A DNA stretch of 64,000 bases from Anaerococcus hydrogenalis DSM 7454 (GCF_000173355.1 NZ_ABXA01000044.1:57569-121568), one strand, 5' to 3'; numbered from the stretch's first letter, positions 27,101-36,631 are shown. Numbers and translations: made by a program. Notes: generated from the letters alone by a model not told the origin.

Positions 27101-28441
27101 ATTAGGTCATTAATTCAAGCCCTAAGCCAACAAAATGACGAAGATATTCACTTAAGAAAAAAAGAAGATAAGATATCTTATGAAAACCATGAATTTACCA
27201 AAGAGATGAAGGATGCGGGTTACACAATCCTTGCCCCACAAATGGCAAGAGAGCATTTTCAAATTTTGGAAAAACTTTTTAATGGCAGCGGATACAATAT
27301 TGAATTTTTAAATAAGGTTGATGAAAAAGTTATTGATAATGGTTTAAAATATGTAAACAATGATTCATGTTATCCATCAATTACAGTTGTTGGCCAACTT
27401 ATGGAGGCTGTAAATTCTGGAAGATATGATCCAAATAAACTAGCCCTATTAATGACTCAAACAGGTGGAGCTTGTCGTGCATCAAATTATGTTGGCTATA
27501 TAAGAAAGGCCCTAAAAGATGCAGGTTATCCACAAATTCCCGTAATTGCTTTATCGGCCCAAGGAATAGAATCACATTCAGGCTTTGACCTTAAAAAAGT
27601 TTCAAATATTCCACTTTTAATAAATGCTCTTAGGTCCTTACTTTTGGGAGATTTAATAAATAGGGTTTCAAATGCAACAAGACCTTACGAAAAAGAAAAA
27701 GGATCTGTAAATAAATTAAAAGAAAAATGGATTGAAATTTGTAGGGATAATATTGTAAAAATGAGTTCAAAAACCTACAGAGAAATTATTAATGATATTG
27801 TAGAAGAATTTGATAATGTTGAAATTTTAGATATCAAAAAACCAAAGGCAGGAATTGTTGGAGAAATTCTTGTAAAATATTTACAAGAAGCAAATAACCA
27901 TCTCCAAGATACTTTGGAAGAAGAAGGGGCAGAAGTTATTGTTCCGGATTTAATGGACTTTTTTATGTATTGCTTAAAAAATACAGAAATTAAAAAAGAT
28001 TTATATGGAAAAAGCCCTTGGACAGCATTTTTCGGAAAAACTGTCATAAATACAATTGAAATTTATAGAAAGCCTATAAGAAAGGCCTTAAAAAATTCAA
28101 AAAGATTTTCAGAACCTGTTTATATAAATGATGTGGTAGATTTTGCAAAAGAAGTTACAAGTATAGGAAATCAAGCAGGAGAGGGTTGGCTACTTGCAGG
28201 AGAAATGGTAGAATTAATCCACCAAGATGCTCCAAATATTGTTTGTATCCAACCATTTGGTTGTCTTCCAAACCACATTACTGGAAAAGGGGTAATGAAA
28301 AAAATCAGAGAAATTTACCCACAAGCAAATATTGTAGCAATCGACTACGATCCGGGTGCAAGCGAAGTTAACCAAATTAATAGGGTCAAATTAATGATGA
28401 GTCAAGCTAGAGAAAATTTAAAAGAAAATGTAAAATTATAA
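24181..28441 (+). CDS. 2-hydroxyacyl-CoA dehydratase activase / DUF2229-type protein, frameshifted as sequenced
   Basis: This very large protein of about 1,420 residues has two BadF/BadG/HgdC-type ATPase modules ([16 protein letters not shown] and [15 protein letters not shown], each with a later GGEDSK/GGQDMK loop). A cysteine cluster (CGRCTNNCS) and long HgdB-like dehydratase-related regions follow. HgdC proteins drive ATP-dependent electron transfer to 2-hydroxyacyl-CoA dehydratases. The role of the fused large form, common in Clostridia, is not established. The frame changes in the A8 run at 25577-25584. With seven A the sequence reads through as [20 protein letters not shown]. No separate dehydratase subunits are nearby. 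Confidence 0.85.
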
Positions 28442-28447
28442 AAAAAT

Positions 28448-28476
28448 TTGACAAAAATTCAAAATATTTATATAAT
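28448..28476 (+). promoter_or_regulatory. Promoter of metY
   Basis: TTGACA (28448-28453) and TATAAT (28471-28476) have a 17-base spacer and match the consensus perfectly. Confidence 0.92.
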
Positions 28477-28499
28477 TCATTTAAGTTTAAGAAATAAAT

Positions 28500-28767
28500 A
28501 AACTTAACAAAAAGAAGAGTAGCAAGAAAAACTGATTACAGAGAGATTCGTTTTGGTGAAAGAAGTAGATGGGTTTTTTGTGAACATGGTCTTTTTTTAG
28601 GAAAAGTCGATATTTAGATTTTTCCGGGTGCTCCCGTTACAGGGCTAGGCTATAAAATATTTTTCTTATTTAAAATATAGTAGCTGATGAGTTTATATGC
28701 GTGAGTATATAATAAATTAAGGTGGTAACACGAGTCTTCGTCCTTTTTAGGATGAGGGCTCTTTTTT
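28500..28767 (+). promoter_or_regulatory. T-box leader, methionine-specific, upstream of metY
   Basis: The T-box consensus GGTGGTAACACG lies at 28721-28732, and the terminator stem GAGTC...GGCTC with T6 ends near 28767. In stem I, GTGAA-N-ATG gives an ATG (Met) specifier at 28586-28588, which fits the downstream methionine gene. CGGGTGCTCCCGTTACAGGG upstream of the antiterminator matches the equivalent part of the arginine leaders. Confidence 0.88.
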
Positions 28768-28794
28768 ATTATGGAAAATTATAAGGAGAGAAAA

Positions 28795-30066
28795 ATGACT
28801 AAAAAATTTACAAAATTTGACACACTTTGCGCCCAAGCTGGATGGGATCCAAAAAATGGAGAAAGTAGGATTCCACCAATAAGCCAATCAACAACTTTTA
28901 AATATGATAGTCCAGATACCGTTGCAAATTTATTTGATTTGAAAGAAGAAGGATATTTTTATACAAGAATTGCAAATCCTACAGTAGATGCACTTGAGAA
29001 AAAAATTGCAGCCTTAGATGGGGGCCTTGCAGCAGTAGCAACATCAAGTGGGCAAGCAGCAAATCTTTTGGCAGTTTTAAATATTGCTAAAAGTGGGGAT
29101 AATATTGTTGCAGTAAATAATATTTACGGGGGCACATTTAATTTACTTGGAAATATAATAAAAAATTTTGGTATAGAAACAAGATTTGTAGATTCAAATG
29201 ACCTAGATCAATTAAAAAAGGCAATTGATAGTAAGACAAAACTTGTTTTTGGGGAGACTTTGTCAAACCCTAGAGCAGATGTAATTGATATCTCATCATA
29301 TGCAGATGTTGCCCACAAAAATAATATTCCTCTAATTCTAGATAATACTCTTGCAACTCCTGCCCTTGTAAGACCGATAGATTTTGGTTGTGATATAGTA
29401 ACTTATTCATCATCAAAATATTTAGATGGTCATGCAGCAGCTATGGGAGGAATTATTGTAGATTCTGGAAATTTTGATTGGAATAAGGGAGACTTTCCTT
29501 ATCTTACAGTAGCTGATGAGTCTTATCATGGTTTAGTTTATACCGAACAATTTGGAAAAGCTGCTTATGCTGCAAGACTTAGGACAGTAGGACTTAGGGA
29601 TATTGGATCAATAATTTCGCCATTTAATGCTTATCTTACCTTTTTAGGACTTGATACTCTTTCACTAAGATTGAAAAAAACAAGTGAAAATGCCCTTGAA
29701 GTTGCAAAATTTTTAGAAAAATCTGATAAGGTAGAAGCTGTAAATTATGCCTATTTACAATCAAGCAAAAACTATGAACTTTCCAAAAAATATTTAAAAG
29801 CTGGTGGAGGGCTTATATCTTTTGAGATAAAAGGAGGACGTGAAAAAGCTAAGAAATTTATAGAAAAATTAGAACTTTTAAGCTTATGTGTTCACGTAGC
29901 AGATTTAAGATCCTACGCCCTTCATCCTGCAAGCTCAACCCACAGGCAGTTATCTGATGACCAATTAAAAGAAGTAGGAATTGGGTCGAATTTGATAAGA
30001 TTATCAATTGGAATAGAAGATGTAGATGATATTTTGGCAGATATAAAAAATGCCTTAGAAGATTAA
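28795..30066 (+). CDS. metY: O-acetylhomoserine sulfhydrylase
   Basis: The 423-residue PLP enzyme of the Cys/Met metabolism family makes homocysteine from O-acetylhomoserine and sulfide. Visible marks are FDTLCAQAGWDPKNGESRIP, the substrate/PLP region YTRIANPTVDALEKKIAALDGG, LDNTLATPALVRPI, and the PLP lysine in YSSSKYLDGHAAAMGG. HPASSTHRQLSDD near the end is typical of the family. The start at 28795 has AAGGAG eight bases upstream. An ATG at 28771 lies in the leader. The gene stands alone under the methionine T-box. No metA or metX gene is in the window. Confidence 0.93.
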   Translation: MTKKFTKFDTLCAQAGWDPKNGESRIPPISQSTTFKYDSPDTVANLFDLKEEGYFYTRIANPTVDALEKKIAALDGGLAAVATSSGQAANLLAVLNIAKSGDNIVAVNNIYGGTFNLLGNIIKNFGIETRFVDSNDLDQLKKAIDSKTKLVFGETLSNPRADVIDISSYADVAHKNNIPLILDNTLATPALVRPIDFGCDIVTYSSSKYLDGHAAAMGGIIVDSGNFDWNKGDFPYLTVADESYHGLVYTEQFGKAAYAARLRTVGLRDIGSIISPFNAYLTFLGLDTLSLRLKKTSENALEVAKFLEKSDKVEAVNYAYLQSSKNYELSKKYLKAGGGLISFEIKGGREKAKKFIEKLELLSLCVHVADLRSYALHPASSTHRQLSDDQLKEVGIGSNLIRLSIGIEDVDDILADIKNALED

Positions 30067-30079
30067 ATTGAAAAAATAT

Positions 30080-30107
30080 TTGACAAATATTCCAATTGTT
30101 ATATAAT
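30080..30107 (+). promoter_or_regulatory. Promoter of the amino-acid ABC transporter operon
   Basis: TTGACA (30080-30085) and TATAAT (30102-30107) have a 16-base spacer. Confidence 0.85.
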
Positions 30108-30124
30108 TCTACTAAAGTAAATAA

Positions 30125-30361
30125 ATGCATCGAAAAGAAGAGTAGTTTTGTGAAAGCTTAAAGCGAATCCTGTAGAGTGTAAGAGGATAAGTGGAAGCAA
30201 AATGAAGAGAAACTTGGAGCATGTGGAAGTAAAAAATCCATACGGGAACTCCCGTTACAGAGTAAGAGTATAATTTGTACTTATTGAGTTCTGTTTTGTA
30301 AAAAATAGAAAAATTTGGGTGGTATCGCGATCTTCGTCCCTTTGGGACGGAGATTTTTTTA
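30125..30361 (+). promoter_or_regulatory. T-box leader, probably arginine-specific, upstream of the ABC transporter
   Basis: It has the T-box consensus GGGTGGTATCGCGA at 30317-30330 and a terminator at 30330-30361. The stem I region and the CGGGAACTCCCGTTACAGAG segment are nearly the same as in the argG leader. GAA-N-AGA puts an AGA codon at 30208-30210. The likeness suggests that the two leaders arose by duplication and read the same tRNA-Arg. Confidence 0.88.
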
Positions 30362-30416
30362 ATTTTCGGTAATATTTATTTGCTTAATTTAGATTAAAAA
30401 AAGAAAAGAGGAAAAA

Positions 30417-31223
30417 ATGAAAAATTTAAAGAAAATATTGTTGGCCTTTGTAACTACTACTTTATTAGTTTCATGTTCAGGAAAAGATCAAAAAGGTAAT
30501 TCAAACGAAAGTGACCTATCAAATAATTCAAACAAGAAAGTTTCATCAGAGATTGTAAGCGATGGGGTAATAGATCTTGGAACAAGTGCTGATTTCCCAC
30601 CATACGAATTTTTTGATGATAACAATAAAATTGTAGGGATTGATGCTGAGATTGCACAAGAAATTGGAAAAAAACTAGGCGTGGAAGTTAAAATCAAAGA
30701 TATGGACTTCTCATCTATTATTGCATCAATAGAATCAGGCAAACTTGATGGAGGAATTGCAGGAATTACTGCTAATGAAGACCGTAAGAAAAATGTAAAT
30801 TTCTCAGATACTTATGGAAAATCTGTCCAAAAAGTTATTGTTAAAAAAGATTCTTCTTTCAAAAATCCAGAAGATTTGAAAGGAAAAAAAGTTGCAAGCC
30901 AACTTGGTTCAACTGGTGAAGCCGCAGCTAAGGATACTTATGGAGAAGAAAAGGTTCAATCTTTTAGCAAAAACATGGATGCAATCGTAGCTTTAAACAA
31001 TGATAAGGTTGATGCAGTTGTACTTGACGATCAAGTAGCAGAAAAATTTGCAGCTGCAAACAAAGACTTAAAAGTTTTGGATAAAGAATTAGCAAAAGAT
31101 GAATATGCCATTGCCCTTGATAAGAAAAACGACAAATTATTAGAAGAAGTAAACAAGGCTATTGATGAGCTTAAAAAAGACGGAACAATTGACAAAATTT
31201 TTGAAAAATACATGGATAAATAA
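30417..31223 (+). CDS. Amino-acid ABC transporter, substrate-binding lipoprotein
   Basis: The 268-residue lipoprotein has a signal peptide MKNLKKILLAFVTTTLLVSC with lipobox LVSC, a Ser/Asn-rich linker and a bacterial family 3 solute-binding domain. The domain shows DLGTSADFPPYEFFDDNNKI, VGIDAEIAQEIGKKLGV, GGIAGITANEDRKKNVNFSD and the lobe-crossing KVASQLGSTGE. Such domains bind polar amino acids. The arginine-type T-box upstream suggests arginine, ornithine or another basic amino acid. Three bases separate it from the permease gene. Confidence 0.92.
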   Translation: MKNLKKILLAFVTTTLLVSCSGKDQKGNSNESDLSNNSNKKVSSEIVSDGVIDLGTSADFPPYEFFDDNNKIVGIDAEIAQEIGKKLGVEVKIKDMDFSSIIASIESGKLDGGIAGITANEDRKKNVNFSDTYGKSVQKVIVKKDSSFKNPEDLKGKKVASQLGSTGEAAAKDTYGEEKVQSFSKNMDAIVALNNDKVDAVVLDDQVAEKFAAANKDLKVLDKELAKDEYAIALDKKNDKLLEEVNKAIDELKKDGTIDKIFEKYMDK

Positions 31224-31226
31224 AAA

Positions 31227-31934
31227 ATGCAAAGTTTTTTACAAGCAATAGAAAAGAATTTAATACAAGATAATAATTACAAGTATTTGATAGATGGTTT
31301 AAAAACTACCCTATCAGTTACCCTAATTTCTTTAATTCTTGCCCTAATTTTTGGTATGACTATAGCCATAATCAAAGATTATGACAAGAATTTGGATAAA
31401 AACGATAAGGGATTAAAAGTTACATTAATAAAAATCCTTTCAAAAATTTTAAATATTTTTGTAACAATAGTAAGGGGTACTCCTTCAACAATCCAACTTC
31501 TTATTATATATAATGTAATTTTGGCAAACACAGACTCCTTATTTTTGGTAGCTGTTGTAACATTTACAATCAATTCATCAGCCTATATGTCAGAAGTATT
31601 TAGGGGTGGAATAAACTCTGTTGATAAGGGAGAAATTGAAGCTGCTAGAAGCTTGGGCTTATCTTATGAAAAAACAGCAAAACTTGTTGTAATACCTCAA
31701 GCTATGAAAAATTCCCTACCAGCCTTAGGAAATGAAGTTATAACCTTATTCAAGGAAACATCAATTTCAGGATTTATTGGCCTAGTAGACTTGACAAGGG
31801 GAGCTGGAATAATAATATCAAGAACATTTTCAGCAGCAATTCCCTATCTTGCAGCAGCGCTCATATATTTACTAGTTGTCTTATTACTTGAAAAAATATT
31901 TAAAAAATTAGAAGAGAGGATGGCCCATGATTAA
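31227..31934 (+). CDS. Amino-acid ABC transporter, permease
   Basis: The 235-residue inner-membrane protein has about five hydrophobic segments and the HisM/GlnP pattern. The region VRGTPSTIQLLIIYN and the coupling motif EAARSLGLSYEKTAKLVVIPQAM face the ATPase. Its likely partners are the lipoprotein upstream and the ATPase gene that overlaps its end by eight bases. No separate second permease is present, so it probably acts as a homodimer. Confidence 0.92.
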   Translation: MQSFLQAIEKNLIQDNNYKYLIDGLKTTLSVTLISLILALIFGMTIAIIKDYDKNLDKNDKGLKVTLIKILSKILNIFVTIVRGTPSTIQLLIIYNVILANTDSLFLVAVVTFTINSSAYMSEVFRGGINSVDKGEIEAARSLGLSYEKTAKLVVIPQAMKNSLPALGNEVITLFKETSISGFIGLVDLTRGAGIIISRTFSAAIPYLAAALIYLLVVLLLEKIFKKLEERMAHD

Positions 31935-32647
31935 AGTAGAAAATTTAAAAAAAATCTTTCAAAGAAAAAGAAGTTTTAAAGGGAATAGATTTAGAAATAA
32001 ATAAGGGCGATATACTTGCAATAATTGGACCATCAGGATCAGGAAAATCAACCCTACTTAGGACCTTAAACAAACTAGAGAAAAAAACAAGTGGAAATAT
32101 TTATTTTGAAAATAAAAATATAGATGAGCTTGATGTAAACAAACTAAGAGAAAAAGTAGGTATGGTTTTTCAACAATTTAATCTTTTTTCAAATATGACC
32201 ATATTAGAAAACCTATTAGTTGCACCCTTAAATACAAAAAAAATGCAAAAAAATCAGGCAGAAAAAAAAGCTCTAGACTTGTTAGAAAAAATTGGCCTAT
32301 CAGATAAAAAAAATTCATATCCAAAAGAACTTTCTGGTGGACAAAAACAAAGAATAGCAATAATAAGAGCCCTAATGATGGAACCTGATTTGATTTTATT
32401 TGATGAACCAACAAGTGCCCTTGATCCAGAAATGGTAAAAGATGTACTAGATTTGATGAAAGATTTAGCAAACGATGGAATGACAATGGCAATAGTAACT
32501 CACGAGATGGAATTTGCCAAACAAGTCTCAAACAAAATAATAATAATGGATGATGGGGAAATAGTAGAAGAATCCCAAAATCCAAAAGAATTTTTTGAAA
32601 ATCCAAAAGAAAAAAGAAGTAAGGAATTTCTATCAAAAGTTTTATAA
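31927..32647 (+). CDS. Amino-acid ABC transporter, ATP-binding protein, frameshifted as sequenced
   Basis: This is a polar amino-acid transporter ATPase of the GlnQ/ArtP type. The ATG at 31927 gives MIKVENLKK, after which the frame breaks in the A8 run at 31947-31954. With seven A it continues [19 protein letters not shown] into Walker [10 protein letters not shown]. The Q-loop [11 protein letters not shown], signature ELSGGQKQR, Walker [15 protein letters not shown] and switch His in VTHEMEFA are all present. The restored length of about 240 residues is normal. It is the last gene of the operon. The promoter of tRNA-Leu starts six bases after its stop codon. Confidence 0.88.
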
Positions 32648-32652
32648 AAAAA

Positions 32653-32681
32653 TTGACAAAGCTATCATATATTGGTATTAT
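32653..32681 (+). promoter_or_regulatory. Promoter of tRNA-Leu
   Basis: TTGACA (32653-32658) and TATTAT (32676-32681) are separated by 17 bases. The -10 box ends 13 bases before the mature tRNA. Confidence 0.9.
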
Positions 32682-32694
32682 ATAAGGGTAGCTT

Positions 32695-32784
32695 GCAGGA
32701 TTGGCGGAATTGGCAGACGCGCAAGACTAAGGATCTTGTGTCCGATTTTAGGACGTGGAAGTTCAAGTCTTCTATCCTGCACCA
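32695..32784 (+). tRNA. tRNA-Leu, anticodon AAG
   Basis: The acceptor stem GCAGGAT pairs with ATCCTGC, and CCA is encoded at 32782-32784. The anticodon stem CAAGA/TCTTG encloses the loop CTAAGGA, which gives AAG at the anticodon. A long variable arm (TGTCCGATTTTAGGACG) marks a class II tRNA, as expected for leucine. The T-arm has the usual GTTCAAGTC. Confidence 0.96.
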
Positions 32785-32790
32785 GATTTA

Positions 32791-32816
32791 AGCACTCAAA
32801 AGTGAGTGCTTTTTTT
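32791..32816 (+). terminator. Terminator of tRNA-Leu
   Basis: AGCACTCA (32791-32798) pairs with TGAGTGCT (32803-32810), loop AAAG, then T7. Confidence 0.93.
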
Positions 32817-33164
32817 GTGCTTATTTTTAAAATTCAATTAATCTGCTTTTGTAAGTTTTGTATTTTTATAATTATTTTAATGCAATAAATAAAAATAATT
32901 AGTTATAATTTTATCTATTAGGAAAAGCTTTTACCAAAAACATTTTCACTATAAATTTTTTAATTCTTGAAAAAAATTCTAGTTTTTAGTAAATCCAAAT
33001 ACTTTAAAAACTAATATTATAAGTTTGAACTTATGATTTTGATTATAAATTAATAATTTTACTAAAAGAAACGTTTTCTATATAATTAAATTTGAAAACA
33101 GATACTAATATTTATTATAATTGAAGAGGATTCAAAATAATTAAGTGAATTTATGGAGGAAATT
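32817..33164. promoter_or_regulatory. AT-rich upstream region of aspA with candidate operators
   Basis: No gene is visible. A 16-base palindrome ATAAGTTTGAACTTAT at 33019-33034 and a cre-like GAAACGTTTTC at 33068-33078 are the only clear symmetric strings. Either could serve the LysR regulator encoded at 36632 or a catabolite regulator. Both are guesses from symmetry. Confidence 0.35.
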
Positions 33165-34583
33165 ATGACTAAGTTTCGTAGAGAACATGATTCTGTTGGT
33201 GAGATGGATATTTTAGAAAATGCTTATTATGGTGCAAATGCAAAAAGAGCAGAAGAAAATTTCCCAATTACAGGCCTTAAAGCTGATGATAAATTTTTAG
33301 ATGCTATGGTTGAGGTTAAAAAAGCTGCAGCTACTGAAAATGAAAAATTGGGCCTAATATCTACAGATCAAAAAGATGCAATACTTTATGCTTGTGAAAA
33401 ACTTTTAGAAGGCGAGTATAGGGATAATTTTATTGTTGATCCAATCCAAGGCGGAGCTGGAACAAGTTATAACATGAATACTAATGAAATTATTGCAAAT
33501 ATAGCAAATGAAAAACTTGGTGGAGGTCTTGGAGTTTACGATAAAGTTCATCCAAATGATGACGTAAATAAAGGACAATCTACAAATGATGTTATTCCAA
33601 CAAGTGGAAAAATTGCTCTTGTTAGATATTTTATGGAACTTAAAGATGAATGTGAAAAACTTTTAGAATCTTTTGAAAGAAAAGCAAAAGAATTTAAAGA
33701 TGTTTACAAAATGGGCCGTACTCAACTTCAAGATGCAGTTCCAATAAGTTTGGGCCAAGAATTTAATGCTTATCATTCTGTTATTAAAAGAGATTATGAA
33801 AGAATGGATAAGGCAATAGAGGCTTTGTCAAGTGTAAACTTGGGAGCAACTGCAATTGGAACAGGCCTTAATGCTGATGCTACATATGTAAATGAAATAG
33901 TTGATGTATTAAAAGAAGTTACAGGTCTTGATTTAAAACAAGCAGAAGATTTGGTTGATGGAACACAAAACTTGGATGGATTTTTATATGCATCATCAAT
34001 TTTAAAAACTTTTGCAGTATCACTTTCAAAAATCTCTAACGATTTAAGACTTATGTCTTCAGGTCCACAAACAGGAATTGGTGATATTAATTTACCTGTC
34101 AGACAAGCAGGATCTTCTATTATGCCAGGAAAAGTTAATCCAGTTATACCAGAAGTTGTAAGCCAAGTTGCCTTTGCAGTTTGTGGAAATGATACTACTG
34201 TAACTATGGCAGTTGAAGCTGGACAATTAGAACTTAATGCTTTTGAACCAGTTATATTTTATAAACTTTTTGAATCTCTAAGAGCTTTAAAGGGTGCAAT
34301 CTATACTCTAAGAATTAATTGTATTGATGGAATTACAGCTAATAAGGAATTATTATTAGAAGAAGTTGAAAAATGTGTAGGACTTGTTACAGCCCTTGCT
34401 CCACATATTGGATATGAAAAATCAAGCGAAATTGCCCACAAGGCACAAGATACAGGAAAAACTGTAAGAGAACTTGTTCTTGAAGAAAAATTATTGGGTG
34501 AAGATGAACTTGATAAAATATTAGACTTCAAAAAAATGATTACACCAGGAATCTTAGAAGAGGATAAATTGGATGAAAAATAA
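33165..34583 (+). CDS. aspA: Aspartate ammonia-lyase
   Basis: The 472-residue enzyme of the fumarase/aspartase superfamily deaminates L-aspartate to fumarate. It resembles aspartases rather than fumarases in GGAGTSYNMNTNEIIANIA and HPNDDVNKGQSTND. The superfamily signature [11 protein letters not shown] carries the catalytic serine. The start at 33165 (MTKFRREHDSVGEMD) has TGGAGGAA just upstream. The in-frame ATG at 33153 overlaps that site. It heads a run of seven more plus-strand genes, most of them fitting aspartate use. Confidence 0.93.
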   Translation: MTKFRREHDSVGEMDILENAYYGANAKRAEENFPITGLKADDKFLDAMVEVKKAAATENEKLGLISTDQKDAILYACEKLLEGEYRDNFIVDPIQGGAGTSYNMNTNEIIANIANEKLGGGLGVYDKVHPNDDVNKGQSTNDVIPTSGKIALVRYFMELKDECEKLLESFERKAKEFKDVYKMGRTQLQDAVPISLGQEFNAYHSVIKRDYERMDKAIEALSSVNLGATAIGTGLNADATYVNEIVDVLKEVTGLDLKQAEDLVDGTQNLDGFLYASSILKTFAVSLSKISNDLRLMSSGPQTGIGDINLPVRQAGSSIMPGKVNPVIPEVVSQVAFAVCGNDTTVTMAVEAGQLELNAFEPVIFYKLFESLRALKGAIYTLRINCIDGITANKELLLEEVEKCVGLVTALAPHIGYEKSSEIAHKAQDTGKTVRELVLEEKLLGEDELDKILDFKKMITPGILEEDKLDEK

Positions 34584-34599
34584 ATATTAGGAGGATTTT

Positions 34600-35903
34600 A
34601 TGACTACAAATGAAAAAAGAAAATGAGCCCAACTAAAAAAATATTATTTTCAATGCTCATTGGTCTTGTAGTAGGTATTGCACTTCATTATATAGTTCCA
34701 GATGGATATTTTAAAAAATCTGTTTTGATTGATGGTGTATTTTTCCTATTTGGACAAGGTTTTGTTAGATTATTACAAATGCTTGTAGTACCACTTGTAT
34801 TTTTCTCAATTGGTACTGGTGTTATGCAAATGAGAGATATTTCTCAATTTGGAAGAGTTGCTGTTAGAACTTTAGTTTTATATTTAATAACAACAGCCAT
34901 TGCTATAGCTATAGCTTTATTTTTAGCAAAATTATTAAAACCAGGTGTTGGTATGAACCTTGCTGAAGCTACAAAGTCAGCAGCACCTGCAGCTGAGGCA
35001 GAAGAAGCTCCAACCTTAATAGAAACTTTGGTAAATATTATCCCAAAAAATCCTATTGAATCACTAGCAAACGGTGATATGCTTCAAGTAATTTTCTGGG
35101 CATTTTTATCTGGTATAGTTATAGGAAAATTTGGTCAAGAATTAAAATTATTAGAAGACTTTATGAATGTTGGAAATGATTTTATGATGAAAGTTACAGC
35201 TTTAGTAATGAAGGCAGCACCTATCGGTGTATTTGCACTAATTGCTAGAACATTTACAGATATAGGACTTGGAATAGTAGGACCACTTCTTACTTTCTTG
35301 GGAGCAGTTTTAGGATCAATGTTAATATTAATTGTTTTAGCATATATACCATTAATTGCCTTAACATCAAAAACAAGCCCAAGCCATTTCTTGAAAAAAG
35401 TATTTCCGGTTTACACCTTTGCTTTTTCATCAGCATCATCGAATGCAACAATTCCATTAACCCTATCATCATGCGATACACTAGGAGTACCAAGAGAAAT
35501 TTCATCATTTACAATTCCACTTGGTGCAACAATTAACATGAATGGTACAGCAATCTATCAAGGTTGTGCAGTAATATTTATAGCAAATGCTTATGGAATA
35601 GATTTAACATTTGGAAACTTAGTAACAGTTATTTTGACAGCTGTTTTATCATCAATTGGTACAGCAGGAGTTCCAGGAAGTGGAATGATAATGCTATCTA
35701 TGGTTCTATCATCAGTAGGACTTCCAGTTGAAGGTGTAAGTTTGATTATGAGTGTTGAAAGAATAGTAGATATGTTTAGAACAGCTTTAAACGTAACAGG
35801 AGACGTTGTTTCAACTTTCGTATCAGCAACAGCAGAAAAATTATTAGATAAAGAAAGATACCTATCTGATGAAAAACCAGAAATGGAAGAAGTAAACTTT
35901 TAA
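34600..35903 (+). CDS. Dicarboxylate/amino acid:cation symporter (DAACS), frameshifted at its start
   Basis: This membrane carrier of about 434 residues belongs to the glutamate/aspartate/dicarboxylate symporter family. It has about eight hydrophobic segments, the serine-rich reentrant loop FAFSSASSNATIPLTLSS, and the substrate/Na+ site LGATINMNGTAIYQG. AGGAGG precedes the ATG at 34600 (MTTNEKK), but that frame stops after eight codons. One extra A in the run at 34613-34618 joins it to the main frame, which otherwise begins at 34623 without a ribosome binding site. Next to aspA, the likely substrate is aspartate, with sodium or protons as the coupling ion. Confidence 0.88.
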
Positions 35904-35906
35904 ATT

Positions 35907-36623
35907 ATGAAAAATTTCTTTGTAATTTTAGGAGGAATGGGGACTTTAGCAACAACCAATTTTTTAAATGATTTAAATAAGGCTTATAAACCAAATTCGG
36001 ATCAAGAATATTTAAATTATATGGTTTTAAATCATGCTACAATCCCCGATAGGACCTCCTTCATATTAAAAAAATCAGAAGAAAATCCCTATGATTTTCT
36101 AAAAGAAGATGTAGAAAGTGTTGATAAATTAAATCCAGATTTTTATGTAATAACTTGTAATACAGCACATTTTTTCTATGATGATTTGCAAAAACTTACC
36201 AAAAAGCCAATTATAAATATGATTGAGCTTGTTGAAAATAAGCTAAATGAGCTAAAAAAACCTTCTACTATAGGACTCTTTGCAACTGAAGGAACTATTA
36301 AGAGTCGCTTATTTACAGATATAATAGAAAGATGTGGCCACAAAGCCTTAGTATCCTCAAAAGAACTTCAAGAAAATATTAATGCTTGCCTTTATAAGGA
36401 TGTTAAGGAAAGTGGACAAATAAATTTTAAAAGATACCACAAAATACTGGATAAAATGTTAGAAGAGGGAGCAGATTATATTATAATCGGCTGCACTGAA
36501 GCTTCATATATTAATAGTGAAGATGAAAAAAGAGATTCTTATCCTATTATTGATAGTGAAAAAGAATTAGTAAATGAAAGTTTGAAATTAGGACTAAAAC
36601 TTCAAAAAAATATTGAAATTTAG
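35907..36623 (+). CDS. Aspartate/glutamate racemase family protein
   Basis: The 238-residue enzyme of the two-cysteine PLP-independent racemase family shows ILGGMGTLATTNFLNDL, the first catalytic Cys in VITCNTAHFF, and the second in IIGCTEASY. Such enzymes interconvert D- and L-aspartate (or glutamate). Between the aspartate symporter and the LysR gene it probably converts D-aspartate to L-aspartate for AspA. It lies only three bases after the symporter stop codon. Confidence 0.87.
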   Translation: MKNFFVILGGMGTLATTNFLNDLNKAYKPNSDQEYLNYMVLNHATIPDRTSFILKKSEENPYDFLKEDVESVDKLNPDFYVITCNTAHFFYDDLQKLTKKPIINMIELVENKLNELKKPSTIGLFATEGTIKSRLFTDIIERCGHKALVSSKELQENINACLYKDVKESGQINFKRYHKILDKMLEEGADYIIIGCTEASYINSEDEKRDSYPIIDSEKELVNESLKLGLKLQKNIEI

Positions 36624-36631
36624 GAGTAGAT

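Noticed and set aside
32595..32888. Open frame across tRNA-Leu
   Set aside because: It covers the tRNA, its promoter and its terminator, and is a chance reading.
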